This document shows positions 35,387 to 43,830 of a stretch of 64,000 nt of DNA, piece by piece; within the stretch, counting starts at the first letter, position 1; the number at the start of each line of letters is the position of its first letter. The DNA is taken from assembly GCA_036558005.1 (NCBI GenBank), contig DATBGO010000026.1, positions 12,025 through 76,024 of the forward strand. The letters are read 5' to 3'. This DNA is from DATBGO01 sp036558005. Its GTDB lineage: Bacteria > Actinomycetota > Actinomycetes > Streptosporangiales > Streptosporangiaceae. The notes beneath the pieces are model-generated. The model saw nothing but the letters and a program-made list of their open reading frames with translations. It was not told the origin of the DNA and did no database searches. A program made the translations under genes and the position numbers.

Positions 35387-36586
35387 ATGATGACGAAGAT
35401 AGAACAGCGCCTGCGCCGCGATCTGCACGCGATAGCCCAGCAGGCCCAGCAGGAGCAGCTCAGGCCGCTACAGGTGCCGCGGGTCCGGCCGGGCTGGCGG
35501 GAGCGGCGCTGGGTGGCCCCGGTCGCTGCCGCCGCAGCAGTCGCCGCGGTACTGGCAGGAATTTACGCAGCAGTCCACAGCATGCCCAGTCAGCTGGCGG
35601 CCGCGAAGGTCACGCCCATGCCGCCCTATTACCTCGATAACTCTAACGGGAAGATAGTGACGGTCCGTGCCTCCGCCACCGGGCGCGTGCTGGCCACCCT
35701 GACCGCCCCGGCGGGCCGTGCCTTCGGCCCAGTGGCCGTGGCAGGCGATGATCGCACCTTCGCGCTGACTGAGGTGAAGGGTCCCGCGTCGTCGCACCCA
35801 GTGTGGGAGTTTTACCTGCTGCGCCTCACAGCCGACGCCCACCATACGGCGCTGTCCCGGCTGGCCTACACGGTGCCGTTCGGATCGGCGCAATATGCAG
35901 TGGGCGGCTTGGCGGTGAATGCCGACGGCAGCATGCTCGCGGTAGCGACCTACCCGCTGCCCGATGTGAAGGTGGGTGCTCCAGTCCCCGAACCGACGCG
36001 CATCGCTGTGGTCTCGCTGCCCACGGGGACCGTGGTGCGATCCTGGGCCGCGCCAGGGAAGATCCAGCCCAGCCAGCTTTCCTGGGTCCGCAGCGGGAGA
36101 ATCTCGTTCACTAGCACAGACACCCGCCCGCTACCGCGTCGCCCGGCGGTGGCACAGCTGCGGCTGCTGGACACGGCCAGTCCCAGCCCAGAGCTCCTGG
36201 CGGCCAGCCAGGCAGTGCGGATCAGGCAGCCGGCTGGCAGTACCTTCATGTCGGCGCAGGTCACGCAAGATGGTCACAAGGTCATTGCCTGGACGTCGGT
36301 CCAGCGCCGCGATACGTCAGGCGGGGGCGGATTCCTGCTAGAGGCATCGATGGGGGAGTACTCGGCGCGAACGGGTCGGCTGATCCGGGGCCTCTACGGG
36401 CAGCCGGCCAGCCGCAGCCTGATCAACAGCGTGACGCAGTTTTCCGTCGATCCGTCCTCCCAGCATGTGCTGTTCCAGGCCGAGGATGTGTATGGCACGA
36501 TCATTTTCGGCCGGGTTGACAACGGGAAGTTCACCGCGCTGCCGCATCCGAAGGGCTCAGCGACGCTGGTGCTATCGGCCTGGTGA
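35387..36586 (+). CDS. Membrane-anchored putative anti-sigma factor
   Basis: 399 residues. Residues 1-40 are cytoplasmic-like (IEQRLRRDLHAIAQQAQQEQ), a single membrane segment lies at about 42-62 (VAPVAAAAAVAAVLAGIYAA), and the remaining 330 residues would be extracytoplasmic and look like a beta-propeller (VTVRASATGRVLATL, VAVAGDDRTFALTE, GGLAVNADGSMLAVA, FSVDPSSQHVLFQ). It starts directly after the ECF sigma stop. A classic zinc anti-sigma motif is not visible, so the anti-sigma role is inference from position and topology. Base composition is less GC-rich than its neighbours. Confidence 0.8.
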   Translation: MMTKIEQRLRRDLHAIAQQAQQEQLRPLQVPRVRPGWRERRWVAPVAAAAAVAAVLAGIYAAVHSMPSQLAAAKVTPMPPYYLDNSNGKIVTVRASATGRVLATLTAPAGRAFGPVAVAGDDRTFALTEVKGPASSHPVWEFYLLRLTADAHHTALSRLAYTVPFGSAQYAVGGLAVNADGSMLAVATYPLPDVKVGAPVPEPTRIAVVSLPTGTVVRSWAAPGKIQPSQLSWVRSGRISFTSTDTRPLPRRPAVAQLRLLDTASPSPELLAASQAVRIRQPAGSTFMSAQVTQDGHKVIAWTSVQRRDTSGGGGFLLEASMGEYSARTGRLIRGLYGQPASRSLINSVTQFSVDPSSQHVLFQAEDVYGTIIFGRVDNGKFTALPHPKGSATLVLSAW

Positions 36587-36613
36587 CTCACGGCGGCGGG
36601 CGCCCGGCCCGGG

Positions 36614-37189
36614 TCAGGGCCGGGCGGCCGCCGCGGCTGCCTTCAGTTCCTTCTTGCGGGCCCGGACCGCGTCCAGGGATGCCTTGTCCACCACGTCGGC
36701 GACCGAGTAGTGCGAGCCGTCCTCGCCGAACCGGCCCGCCGCCTCCCGCCACCCGGCCGGCCGCACGCCCAGCTGCTTGCCCAGCAGCGCGATCAGGATC
36801 TGCGCCTTGTAGGTGCCGTACCCGGGCAGCTCGGACAGCCGCTGGAGCAGGTCGGCACCGTCGGCCGCGTCCCGCCAGATCCGGCCCGCGTCGCCGTCGT
36901 AGCGCTCGGCGATCGCCCGGGCCAGCTCCTGGGTCCTGGCGGCCATGTTCCTGGGGAACCGGTGCAGGGCGGGCCGCTCGCTGAACACCGCGGCCAGCGC
37001 CTCCGGGCTGAAGCTGGCCAGCTCCTGCGCGGTGGGCTCGTGGCCAAGCCGCTGGGCGAGCACGTACGGCGAGCCGAACGCCTTCTCCAGCGGCACCTGC
37101 TGATCCAGCAGCATCGCGATGAGCAGGGCCAGCGGGCTGCCGGACAGCAGCTCGTTGGCACCAGGGTCGATCGGCAGCGTCAGCGCCAC
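36614..37189 (-). CDS. HhH-GPD-type DNA repair protein
   Basis: 191 residues. Fits the short actinobacterial HhH-GPD base-excision family: LIAMLLDQQVPLEKAFGSPY near the N terminus and the helix-hairpin-helix LSELPGYGTYKAQILIALLG (about residues 118-137), followed by RPAGWREAAG where GPD-type glycosylases have the catalytic Asp; that Asp is not obvious here. The GTG start has GGAGG seven bases upstream. The C-terminal tail is Lys/Ala-rich. Probable DNA glycosylase-like protein; lesion unknown. Confidence 0.85.
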   Translation of the reverse strand: MALTLPIDPGANELLSGSPLALLIAMLLDQQVPLEKAFGSPYVLAQRLGHEPTAQELASFSPEALAAVFSERPALHRFPRNMAARTQELARAIAERYDGDAGRIWRDAADGADLLQRLSELPGYGTYKAQILIALLGKQLGVRPAGWREAAGRFGEDGSHYSVADVVDKASLDAVRARKKELKAAAAAARP

Positions 37190-37270
37190 GGCGGCCTCCG
37201 GTGAGTGATGGCAACGTAGCCATCCTGCCGTGCCGCCGCCGCCGGCGGGTAGCTGGCCTGGCTGTTCGCC

Positions 37271-37738
37271 TCACCCGGCCAGCGGGCTGAGCGCGCTGGC
37301 CGCCTCGCGGACCCTGGCCCGCAGGTCATCGGGGCAGGCCCGGTGATAGAGCGGGCCGCCGCCGTCGCCGAGCAGCACGCTGGCGCAGGCGACGCCGCGG
37401 GCCGAGACCGGGCAGGCCGACAGCAGGCCGCAGATCAGCTCGCTGAACTCGGGCGCGGACCTGGCCACCTGGTCCTGGCAGACCGGCACCGGCAGCCGGG
37501 CGCGGGGCCGCCCGGTCGCGGCCGCCAGCACCCGGCGGACCGCGCGGGCCAGGTGCCGCCTGGCCCGCATCCCGGTCAGCTGCCGCGCCCGCAGCGCCAG
37601 GACGACGGTGCCGTCCGGGCAGGCGCCGCGGGCCAGCTCGGCGTCCAGGCGGCGGGCGCGCAGCCGCACCTGCATCCGGTCCCGCCAGCGGACCCGCCGG
37701 ATGACGGGACAGCCGCGGTCCTGTAGCAGGACAAACAT
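37271..37738 (-). CDS. Unrecognised protein next to the CGNR regulator
   Basis: 155 residues from the ATG at 37738, which follows GGAGG. The protein is Arg-rich at the N terminus (VIRRVRWRDRMQVRLRAR) and has seven Cys, five of them in the C-terminal half (VPVCQ, LICGL, SACPV, VACAS, RACPD), a pattern that could bind metal or form disulfides. No signal peptide or membrane segment is evident. I do not recognise the family. It is divergent from the CGNR-type regulator, with a large inverted repeat between, so it is a likely regulatory target. Confidence 0.7.
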   Translation of the reverse strand: MFVLLQDRGCPVIRRVRWRDRMQVRLRARRLDAELARGACPDGTVVLALRARQLTGMRARRHLARAVRRVLAAATGRPRARLPVPVCQDQVARSAPEFSELICGLLSACPVSARGVACASVLLGDGGGPLYHRACPDDLRARVREAASALSPLAG

Positions 37739-37806
37739 GATGCCTCCAGATGGCCTAGGGGTGGCCAGCTGTAACGTGACCTCTAAATTAAGGCTACCGG
37801 TCATGC

Positions 37807-37835
37807 GTGACTAGTCAACTTCTTTAACTGGTCAC
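37807..37835. promoter_or_regulatory. Inverted repeat between the unknown gene and CGNR regulator
   Basis: GTGACTAGTCAA (37807-37818) and TTAACTGGTCAC (37824-37835) pair at 10 of 12 positions around a five-base spacer. The left arm also contains the perfect palindrome TGACTAGTCA. It lies in the 117-base divergent gap. Probable operator for the CGNR protein or another factor. Confidence 0.6.
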
Positions 37836-37843
37836 CGATAAGC

Positions 37844-37849
37844 TATGAT
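37844..37849 (+). promoter_or_regulatory. -10 element of a leaderless CGNR gene
   Basis: TATGAT is followed by six bases and then the ATG at 37856, the spacing expected if transcription begins at the start codon. No ribosome-binding site is present. Confidence 0.55.
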
Positions 37850-37855
37850 CGGGGT

Positions 37856-38488
37856 ATGTCAGTGCCTGGCTGGGCCGTGCCGGACGAGCCCAAACCGGCC
37901 CCGGGGCCGCTGCTGCTGGTTCAGTCGCTCGTCAACACCCTGGACCGCGGCGCGGGCACCGACGTGCTGGCCGGCGGCCGGGCTGCGGCCAGCTGGCTGC
38001 GCCAGGCCGGGCTGCTCGGCGCCGCTGACCGGGCCGGGCCCGCGGACCTGCGGATGGCCAGGCAGGTGCGGGAGAGCATCAGGGCGCTGCTGGCGGCGAA
38101 CGGCGGCGCGGCCGGGCCGGCGGACGGCCAGCTGGCGCCGCTGCGCGAACTCGCGGCGCGGGCCGCGATCGGGCTGGAGATCAGCCCGGCCGGCCAGGTC
38201 GGGCTGCAGCCGCGGGCGCCAGGCGCGCTGGCCGCCGGGCTGGCCGGGCTGCTGGTAACCATCAGGGACGCGCAGCGGGACGGCACCTGGACCCGGCTGA
38301 GGGCCTGCGCCAACGACGACTGCCAGTGGGCGTTCTACGACCGCTCGCACAGCCGCAGGGGCGCCTGGTGTGACATGGCCGCCTGCGGCAACCGGATCAA
38401 GAACAGGAACCTGCGGGCCCGCCGCGCCCTGCCGCCCGGCCCGCCGCCGGCGGCAGGGAACACCACGGCGCTCGCCAGACGTTCTTGA
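37856..38488 (+). CDS. CGNR zinc-finger (ABATE-type) regulator
   Basis: 210 residues. The N-terminal stress-sensing-like ABATE region begins LLLVQSLVNTLDRGAGTDVL. The C-terminal CGNR zinc finger (about residues 148-182) has CANDDC, then FYDRSHSRRGAWCDMAACGN followed by RIKNR: four Cys suited to zinc. Such proteins are probable DNA-binding regulators. It appears leaderless, and its start region lies next to the inverted repeat at 37807-37835. Confidence 0.9.
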   Translation: MSVPGWAVPDEPKPAPGPLLLVQSLVNTLDRGAGTDVLAGGRAAASWLRQAGLLGAADRAGPADLRMARQVRESIRALLAANGGAAGPADGQLAPLRELAARAAIGLEISPAGQVGLQPRAPGALAAGLAGLLVTIRDAQRDGTWTRLRACANDDCQWAFYDRSHSRRGAWCDMAACGNRIKNRNLRARRALPPGPPPAAGNTTALARRS

Positions 38489-38524
38489 GGCAGTGCAGGA
38501 TGGTCACATCCGGCACGCAGTCAG

Positions 38525-38547
38525 CAGCGGGGGAGGGTTCCCCGCTG
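38525..38547 (+). terminator. Hairpin after the CGNR gene
   Basis: CAGCGGGG (38525-38532), a seven-base loop, CCCCGCTG (38540-38547): a perfect 8-bp stem between the CGNR stop and the ribosome-binding site of the small membrane gene. It could end the CGNR transcript or act as a leader hairpin for the next gene. Confidence 0.5.
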
Positions 38548-38560
38548 AGGGAGGCCCACA

Positions 38561-38755
38561 TTGTCCCGTAACGTCATATTCGCGATCGGCGGAATCATCG
38601 TCGGCCTGATCGTGCTCACCTGGGTCCCGTGGTGGGTCACCGTGCTGATCATCGCGGCGGCCATCGCGATCCCGGCGGCCGCCTACCTGTCACTCGACCC
38701 GTCGCAGCGGCGCAGGCTCCGGGCCTCGCGGCGGCGCGGGCAGCTGGGCCGGTAG
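38561..38755 (+). CDS. Small membrane protein
   Basis: 64 residues with two closely spaced hydrophobic segments (FAIGGIIVGLIVLTWVPWW and VTVLIIAAAIAIPAAAYLSL) and a basic tail (RRRLRASRRRGQLGR). TTG start with GGGAGG upstream. Family not recognised; short two-segment proteins of this type are common in actinobacteria. Confidence 0.72.
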   Translation: MSRNVIFAIGGIIVGLIVLTWVPWWVTVLIIAAAIAIPAAAYLSLDPSQRRRLRASRRRGQLGR

Positions 38756-38762
38756 GCCCGGG

Positions 38763-39986
38763 TCAGCTGAGCAGGCCGGGGTAGAGCAGCGCCAGCTCGG
38801 CCGGGTAGGCCGCGATCAGCCGCAGCTCGTCGTCGGTCAGCGGCCTTCCGGTCGCCGAGCCGCAGAGCTGGACCAGCTTGAAGGTCAGCTCGGCGTCGCT
38901 GACCTCGATGCCGAGCGCGTCCATCACGTGCCCGAACCCGGCCATGCCGCCGTACTCGCCGGTCAGCACCACCCGGCCCGGCCGGGCGTGCCAGTCGGCC
39001 GGGAACGGGCCCAGCGTGTCGTCGTCGTACAGCTCGTAGTTGTGCCGGTCCTTCAGCGCGCCGTCGGCGTGGATGCCTGACTCGTGCGCGAACGCGTTGA
39101 CGCCGGTGCCCGGCTGGCCCTGGGGCAGCGGCTGGCCGAAGGCGTAGCTGGCCCACCAGGCGAACCTGCGGGCCCAGGACCGGTCGAGGTCATCGCCGGA
39201 CGGCGCGCGCCCGGCCACCCCGTAGCCGTGCCGGAACGCCAGGACGCACGAGATCAGGTCCGCATTGCCGGACCGCTCGCCGATGCCGTTGACGCAGGTG
39301 TTGACCCAGCCGTCCTGGCCCGCGTCGAGGTCGCCCAGGGCGCCGCTGACCGAGTTCGCCACCGCCATGCCCAGGTCGTTGTGGCAGTGCGTCTCCACCG
39401 GCATCGCCGCCGCGCTGGCCAGCTTGGCGAACCGCTCGCGGATCCGGTGCGGGCTGTCGCCGCCGATGGTGTCGCAGTACCGCACCCGGTCCGCGCCCGC
39501 CTGCCTGGCGGCCAGCGCGAAGTCCAGCAGGAACCGGTCGTCGGTGCGGGATCCGTCCTCGGCGTTGACGCCGATCGTCTCGGCCCCGCTGGCCGCGGCC
39601 AGCTTGACCGCCGCGGTCATCTGCGCGATGACCGCGTCCCGGTCCAGCCTGCCGCGGAACTTGTGCTGGATCATCTGGTCCGAGGTTGAGATCGACAGGT
39701 TGTAGTGCCGCAGTCCCAGCGGCGCCGCCCTCTCCACGTCGGCGGGCACCGCGCGGCACCAGCCCGAGAGCCGCAGCCGGCCGAAGGCGCCCGCGTCCGC
39801 CAGCGCGAGGTTGGCGCGCAGGTAGGGCATCTCGTGGAAGAGGAAGGGGAAGCCGGCCTCGGACTGCGCGACGCCGAGCTTGCCCAGGTAGAAGTTGATC
39901 ATGGTCTTGCCGAACTTGGACAGGCCGGTGCGCGCGGTCTGCACGCCGTCCCTGTTGGTCACGTCGAGGAAGTGGATAACGGGCAT
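38763..39986 (-). CDS. Homocitrate/isopropylmalate synthase-family protein
   Basis: 407 residues of the HMGL-like acyl-CoA lyase/synthase superfamily. The N-terminal LDVTNRDGVQTA supplies the family catalytic Arg-Asp; THCHNDLGMAVANS (about residue 200) contains the metal-binding His-x-His; VNGIGERSGNADL and FAHESGIHADG (about residue 300) follow, as in homocitrate and 2-isopropylmalate synthases. There is no C-terminal leucine-regulatory domain, which favours homocitrate synthase (NifV/Lys20-like) or a citramalate-type enzyme over LeuA. Divergent from the citrate synthase gene. No lys, nif or leu genes are near. Confidence 0.87.
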   Translation of the reverse strand: MPVIHFLDVTNRDGVQTARTGLSKFGKTMINFYLGKLGVAQSEAGFPFLFHEMPYLRANLALADAGAFGRLRLSGWCRAVPADVERAAPLGLRHYNLSISTSDQMIQHKFRGRLDRDAVIAQMTAAVKLAAASGAETIGVNAEDGSRTDDRFLLDFALAARQAGADRVRYCDTIGGDSPHRIRERFAKLASAAAMPVETHCHNDLGMAVANSVSGALGDLDAGQDGWVNTCVNGIGERSGNADLISCVLAFRHGYGVAGRAPSGDDLDRSWARRFAWWASYAFGQPLPQGQPGTGVNAFAHESGIHADGALKDRHNYELYDDDTLGPFPADWHARPGRVVLTGEYGGMAGFGHVMDALGIEVSDAELTFKLVQLCGSATGRPLTDDELRLIAAYPAELALLYPGLLS

Positions 39987-40065
39987 GTTCGGGACCCTCC
40001 CGGGAGCGGCGCTGGCACGCGGATGTCGTTGTCATGTCGATAGTCGATCCGCATGGCCATATTCG

Positions 40066-40085
40066 TCAATATTGATTAAAATCAA
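40066..40085. promoter_or_regulatory. AT-rich inverted repeats upstream of HTH-citrate synthase
   Basis: TCAATATTGA (40066-40075) is a perfect palindrome, and TTGATT-AA-AATCAA (40072-40085) overlaps it. They stand out sharply in a GC-rich, 168-base divergent gap. Likely operator for one or both divergent genes. Confidence 0.55.
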
Positions 40086-40154
40086 CTAAGGAGCTGGATC
40101 GGGCACGGCGCCGGGATCGGGCCCGGTGACCTGCCGGGCCGGGAGCGAGCGGGC

Positions 40155-41387
40155 ATGACGGAGTGGATCGGGGCCGCCGAGGCGGCCCGGCGGCTGGGCA
40201 TCAAGCAGGCGAGCCTGTACTCCTACGTCAGCCGGGGAGTGCTGACCCGCCGCCGCGGCACGGCCGGCCGGGCCAGCCTGTTCGACGCCAGCGAGGTGGC
40301 GGGGCTGGCCAGGAAGGGCAGGCCACGGCGGGCGCCGGGGACCAGCGAGCTGACCGTCGAGTCGGAGCTGACCGAGATCACCGCGGACCAGCTCAGGTAC
40401 CGCGGCCACGACGCCACCCGGCTGGCGGCCGAGAGCAGCTTCGAGGACGTGGCCGGCCTGCTGTGGACCGGCGTGCTCGGCGGCGGGCCCGGCGCCGAGC
40501 GGTGGCGTGCCCGCGACCAGGCCGCCGCGGCGGGCCGGGCGGCCCAGGCCGGGCTGCCGCCGGGCACCCTGCCGCTGGAGCGGCTCCAGGTGATCGTGCC
40601 GGCGCTGGCGGCGACCGACCAGTTCCGGCTGCACCTGGACCCGCCCGCGGTGATCGCCGCCGCCTGCGCCCTGATCGGCGGCATGGTCGGGTGCCTGCCG
40701 GTGCCCGGGCCCGGCCAGGAGCCTCGCCCCGCGCCCGGTGCGGAGCCTGGCCCGGTGGCCGGGCGGCTGCTGAGCCGGCTGCGCCCGGGGCCGCCGGAGC
40801 CCCGGCTCGAGCGGGTGCTCGGCGCCGCGCTGGTGCTGCTGGCCGATCACGAGCTGGCCGCGTCGACGCTGGCGGTCCGGATCGCCGCCTCGGTGCGGGC
40901 CGACCCGTACGCGGTGGTCGCGACCGGGCTCGGCGCGCTCGGCGGGGCGCTGCACGGCGGCGCGTCACTGGGCGCCGAGAGCATGCTCGGCTCGGCCGCC
41001 GGGCCCGCGGACGCGCCCCGCGTGGTGGGCGAGCTGCTGCGCCGGGGCGAGCGGATTCCCGGGCTCGGGCATCTCATCTACCAGGCCGGCGACCCGCGGG
41101 CGGTGCTGCTGCTCGGGCTGATCAGGCAGGCCGCGCCGGGCTCGGCCGCGCTGGCGGTGGCGGACGCGGTGCTCGCCGAGACCAGGGCGCGGGCGCTGCC
41201 GGAGGCCAACATGGACTTCGCGCTGGCGGTGCTGGCGGGGGTTGCCGGGATGATCCCGGGTGCGGGTGAGGCGATCTTCGCGATCGCGCGGACGGCCGGC
41301 TGGGTGGCGCACGCGCTGGAGGAATACGCCCGGCGGTCGCCGATCCGGCCGCGCAGCGTCTACATCGGTCCTCCGGCCCTGCCCTGA
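40155..41387 (+). CDS. Citrate synthase with N-terminal DNA-binding domain
   Basis: 410 residues. Residues 4-50 form a MerR-like HTH (GAAEAARRLGIKQASLYSYV, ASLFDASEVAGL). The rest is a citrate synthase: His232 in ADHELAAST, His267 in GGALHGGAS, His306 in IPGLGHLIY, Asp354 in NMDFALAV, and DPRA after His306 for substrate binding. So the catalytic His and Asp are present. A Pro/Gly-rich stretch (about 182-215) is inserted. A dual enzyme-regulator is possible; such HTH fusions are known in actinobacteria. Divergent from the homocitrate synthase-family gene. The GGGAG ribosome-binding site precedes the ATG. Confidence 0.9.
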   Translation: MTEWIGAAEAARRLGIKQASLYSYVSRGVLTRRRGTAGRASLFDASEVAGLARKGRPRRAPGTSELTVESELTEITADQLRYRGHDATRLAAESSFEDVAGLLWTGVLGGGPGAERWRARDQAAAAGRAAQAGLPPGTLPLERLQVIVPALAATDQFRLHLDPPAVIAAACALIGGMVGCLPVPGPGQEPRPAPGAEPGPVAGRLLSRLRPGPPEPRLERVLGAALVLLADHELAASTLAVRIAASVRADPYAVVATGLGALGGALHGGASLGAESMLGSAAGPADAPRVVGELLRRGERIPGLGHLIYQAGDPRAVLLLGLIRQAAPGSAALAVADAVLAETRARALPEANMDFALAVLAGVAGMIPGAGEAIFAIARTAGWVAHALEEYARRSPIRPRSVYIGPPALP

Positions 41388-41474
41388 GCGGCGAGCCCGG
41401 CGGTTTGCCCAGCTAGCGGCGCGGGACATCGCCGGGTGTATGGTGCACCATCAAGCGGAGAAGGGGGCCAGAGC

Positions 41475-42821
41475 GTGATAGAGATCATTCCCGTCGAGAC
41501 GCCGTCCCTGGGCGACCGCAGCTACCTGGCGACCGACGGCGCCGTCGCCGTGGTCGTCGACCCGCAGCGGGACGTCGACCGGGTGCTCACGCTGGCGCTG
41601 GACCGCGGCGTGCGGATCACCGACGTGCTGGAAACCCATATCCACAATGACTACGTGACCGGCGGGCTGGCGCTGGCCGCGCAAACCGGGGCGCGCTACC
41701 ACGTGAACGCCGCGGACCAGGTGTCCTTCGACCGGACTCCGGTGCGCGACGGGGAACTGATCGAGGCGGGGGCGATGCGGGTGCGGGCGATCAGCACGCC
41801 CGGGCACACCTTCACGCACCTGTCCTACGCGCTGTCGGACGGGGACCAGGTCGTGGCAGCGTTCACCGGCGGCTCGCTGCTGATCGGCTCGACCGGGCGG
41901 ACCGACCTGCTCGGCGCCGAGCACCAGGCAGAGCTGGCCAGGGCCCAGTTCCGCTCGGCCCGGCGGCTGGCGGTCGAGCTGCCCGCCAGCACCGCGGTGT
42001 GCCCGACGCACGGGTTCGGCAGTTTCTGCGCCGCCACCCCGGCGGCCGGCGGGTCCTCGACCATCGGCGACGAGCAGCGCGGCAACCCGGTGCTCACCCT
42101 GGACGAGGAGAAGTACGTCGAGCACCTGCTGGCCGGGCTGGACGCCTACCCGGCCTACTACGCGCACATGGGGCCGGCCAACGCGGCCGGCCCGGCCGGG
42201 CCGGACCTGTCCGCTCCGGCGCCCGCCGACCCGGCTGAGCTGCGCCGCCGCATCGAGGCTGGCGAATGGGTCGTCGACCTGCGCTCGCGCACCGCGTTCG
42301 CGGCCGGGCACCTGCGCGGCTCGCTGCACTTCGAGCTCGGCGACAACCTGGCCACCTACCTGGGCTGGCTGATCCCGTGGGGCCGGCCGCTGACGCTGCT
42401 GGCCGCCACGCCGGATGACCTGCGGGCGGCGCGGCGGCAACTGGCCAGGATCGGGATCGACCGGCCCGGGGCCGGGCTGGCCGGCTCGCCGCGGGACTGG
42501 GCCGACGGCGAGGCGCTGCGCAGCTACCCGGTGGCCGACTTCGCGGCGGTCAGCCGGGCCAGGGAGCGGGGCGAGCCGATGATCCTGCTGGACGTGCGGC
42601 GCGACCCCGAGTGGCGCGAGGCGCGGATCGATGGCGCCGTGCACATCGCGCTGCACGAGCTGGCCGCCAGGCTGGGTGAGATCCCCGGCGGCCGGGTCTG
42701 GGTGCACTGCCGGGCCGGGTACCGGGCGTCGGTGGCCGCGTCTATCCTGGACGCGGCGGGCCGGGACGTGGTGCTGATCGACGATGACTTCGGCTGCGCG
42801 CGGCAGTCGGGAATGGCCTGA
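41475..42821 (+). CDS. MBL-fold plus tandem rhodanese protein (persulfide dioxygenase-like)
   Basis: 448 residues. The metallo-beta-lactamase domain has LETHIHNDYVTGG (about residue 53) and STPGHTFTHLSY, typical of persulfide dioxygenase and glyoxalase II. Two rhodanese domains follow. The first (about 255-325) lacks the active-site Cys (LLAATPDDL). The second (about 350-445) has it in VHCRAGYRAS. Likely role: oxidation of glutathione/bacillithiol-type persulfide or sulfide detoxification. The GTG at 41475 follows AAGGGGGC. Confidence 0.9.
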   Translation: MIEIIPVETPSLGDRSYLATDGAVAVVVDPQRDVDRVLTLALDRGVRITDVLETHIHNDYVTGGLALAAQTGARYHVNAADQVSFDRTPVRDGELIEAGAMRVRAISTPGHTFTHLSYALSDGDQVVAAFTGGSLLIGSTGRTDLLGAEHQAELARAQFRSARRLAVELPASTAVCPTHGFGSFCAATPAAGGSSTIGDEQRGNPVLTLDEEKYVEHLLAGLDAYPAYYAHMGPANAAGPAGPDLSAPAPADPAELRRRIEAGEWVVDLRSRTAFAAGHLRGSLHFELGDNLATYLGWLIPWGRPLTLLAATPDDLRAARRQLARIGIDRPGAGLAGSPRDWADGEALRSYPVADFAAVSRARERGEPMILLDVRRDPEWREARIDGAVHIALHELAARLGEIPGGRVWVHCRAGYRASVAASILDAAGRDVVLIDDDFGCARQSGMA

Positions 42822-42900
42822 CCGGGCCGCCTGCCGCGGGAATCAGAACGGCCCGGCAGGCCTTGTCGTAGGGGCAATCCGCGAGCACGGGAGTACCGAG

Positions 42901-43398
42901 ATGGCCGTACGCCGCCTGAACCACGCTGTCCTCTACGTCCGGGACCTGTCAGCCACCGTGGAGTTCTACCGCGGCGCGCTCGGCTTCGAGGTCCGGATGC
43001 ACGTGCCCGGCCAGGTCGCGTTCCTGCGCGCGCCCGGATCGGCGAACGATCACGACCTCGGGCTGTTCGAGGTGGCCAGCGCGCAGCACCCGGCCAGCCC
43101 CTACCTGGGCCTGTACCACCTGGCCTGGGAGGTCGGCACGCTGGCTGAGCTGATCACGATCAGGAATGAGCTGACCGCCAGGGGATCGCTGGTCGGCTCC
43201 AGCGACCACCGGGTGTCCAAGTCGCTGTACGCCAAGGATCCCAGCGGCATCGAGTTCGAGGTGATGTGGCGGGTGCCGCGAGAGGACTGGGCCGCGGAGA
43301 CGGCCGACAGCGGCGAGGCCCGGCCGCTTGACCTGGACCGCGACCTGGCCCGCTGGGGTGACCGGGTCACCGGCGCGGCGGCCGGGTCGGTCACCTAG
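42901..43398 (+). CDS. VOC-family protein
   Basis: 165 residues of the vicinal-oxygen-chelate (glyoxalase/extradiol dioxygenase) superfamily. The N-terminal module begins RLNHAVLYVRDLSATVEFYR, and the second module ends AKDPSGIEFEVMW with a Glu metal ligand. ATG at 42901 follows GGGAG. Soluble enzyme of unknown substrate. Confidence 0.88.
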   Translation: MAVRRLNHAVLYVRDLSATVEFYRGALGFEVRMHVPGQVAFLRAPGSANDHDLGLFEVASAQHPASPYLGLYHLAWEVGTLAELITIRNELTARGSLVGSSDHRVSKSLYAKDPSGIEFEVMWRVPREDWAAETADSGEARPLDLDRDLARWGDRVTGAAAGSVT

Positions 43399-43464
43399 TG
43401 TCCAGGTCCGCAGGTGCGTGAGCAGTGGCCGAATACCGGTAGCCGCCGCCACGCCGGGCGCTGC

Positions 43465-43830
43465 TTACGGCTGGGAGGGAAAGGCACGGGTGAATGCGAG
43501 CACCTCTAGGCGGTCGGGGGCACCGTCGTCGGGGATTTCTCGCCGCCGCCAGCGCAGCATCAGCTCGTCGATCTCGTTGCCGAACTTCACGAGCTCGGCG
43601 GGGGTCAGCCGCAGCCAGTAGTGGCCAGAGAACGCCGCGTCGTCCCAGGGCGGGCCGGCGCTCTGGACGAACGCCTGCGCCCGGTCGCGCTCGCGGTCCA
43701 CCTGAGCGCCCATGGCCGCCCTGACGGTGGCCTGACCCGCCGGGTGATCGCGGAACTGGGCGGGTGACCAGTGATACCCGCGGGTCACCAGCCGCCACCG
43801 CCGTTGACGCCGGTCCTCGCCCGGCTCGGC
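43465..43830 (-). pseudogene. Truncated ArsR-like regulator lacking its HTH
   Basis: The C-terminal 120 residues look like a real helix-turn-helix regulator tail: RWRLVTRGYHWSPAQF, QVDRERDRAQAFVQSAGP, YWLRLTPAELVKFGNEIDEL, ending LAFTRAFPSQP. There is no DNA-binding half upstream; before about 43830 the frame runs into unrelated sequence that precedes the DHFR-family gene. The gene appears to have been cut by acquisition of, or deletion beside, that block. Family assignment is from memory. Confidence 0.65.

Noticed and set aside
42829..42861. GCCTGCCG/CGGCAGGC hairpin after the MBL-rhodanese gene
   Set aside because: The 17-base loop and lack of a T tract make it no better than chance in this composition.
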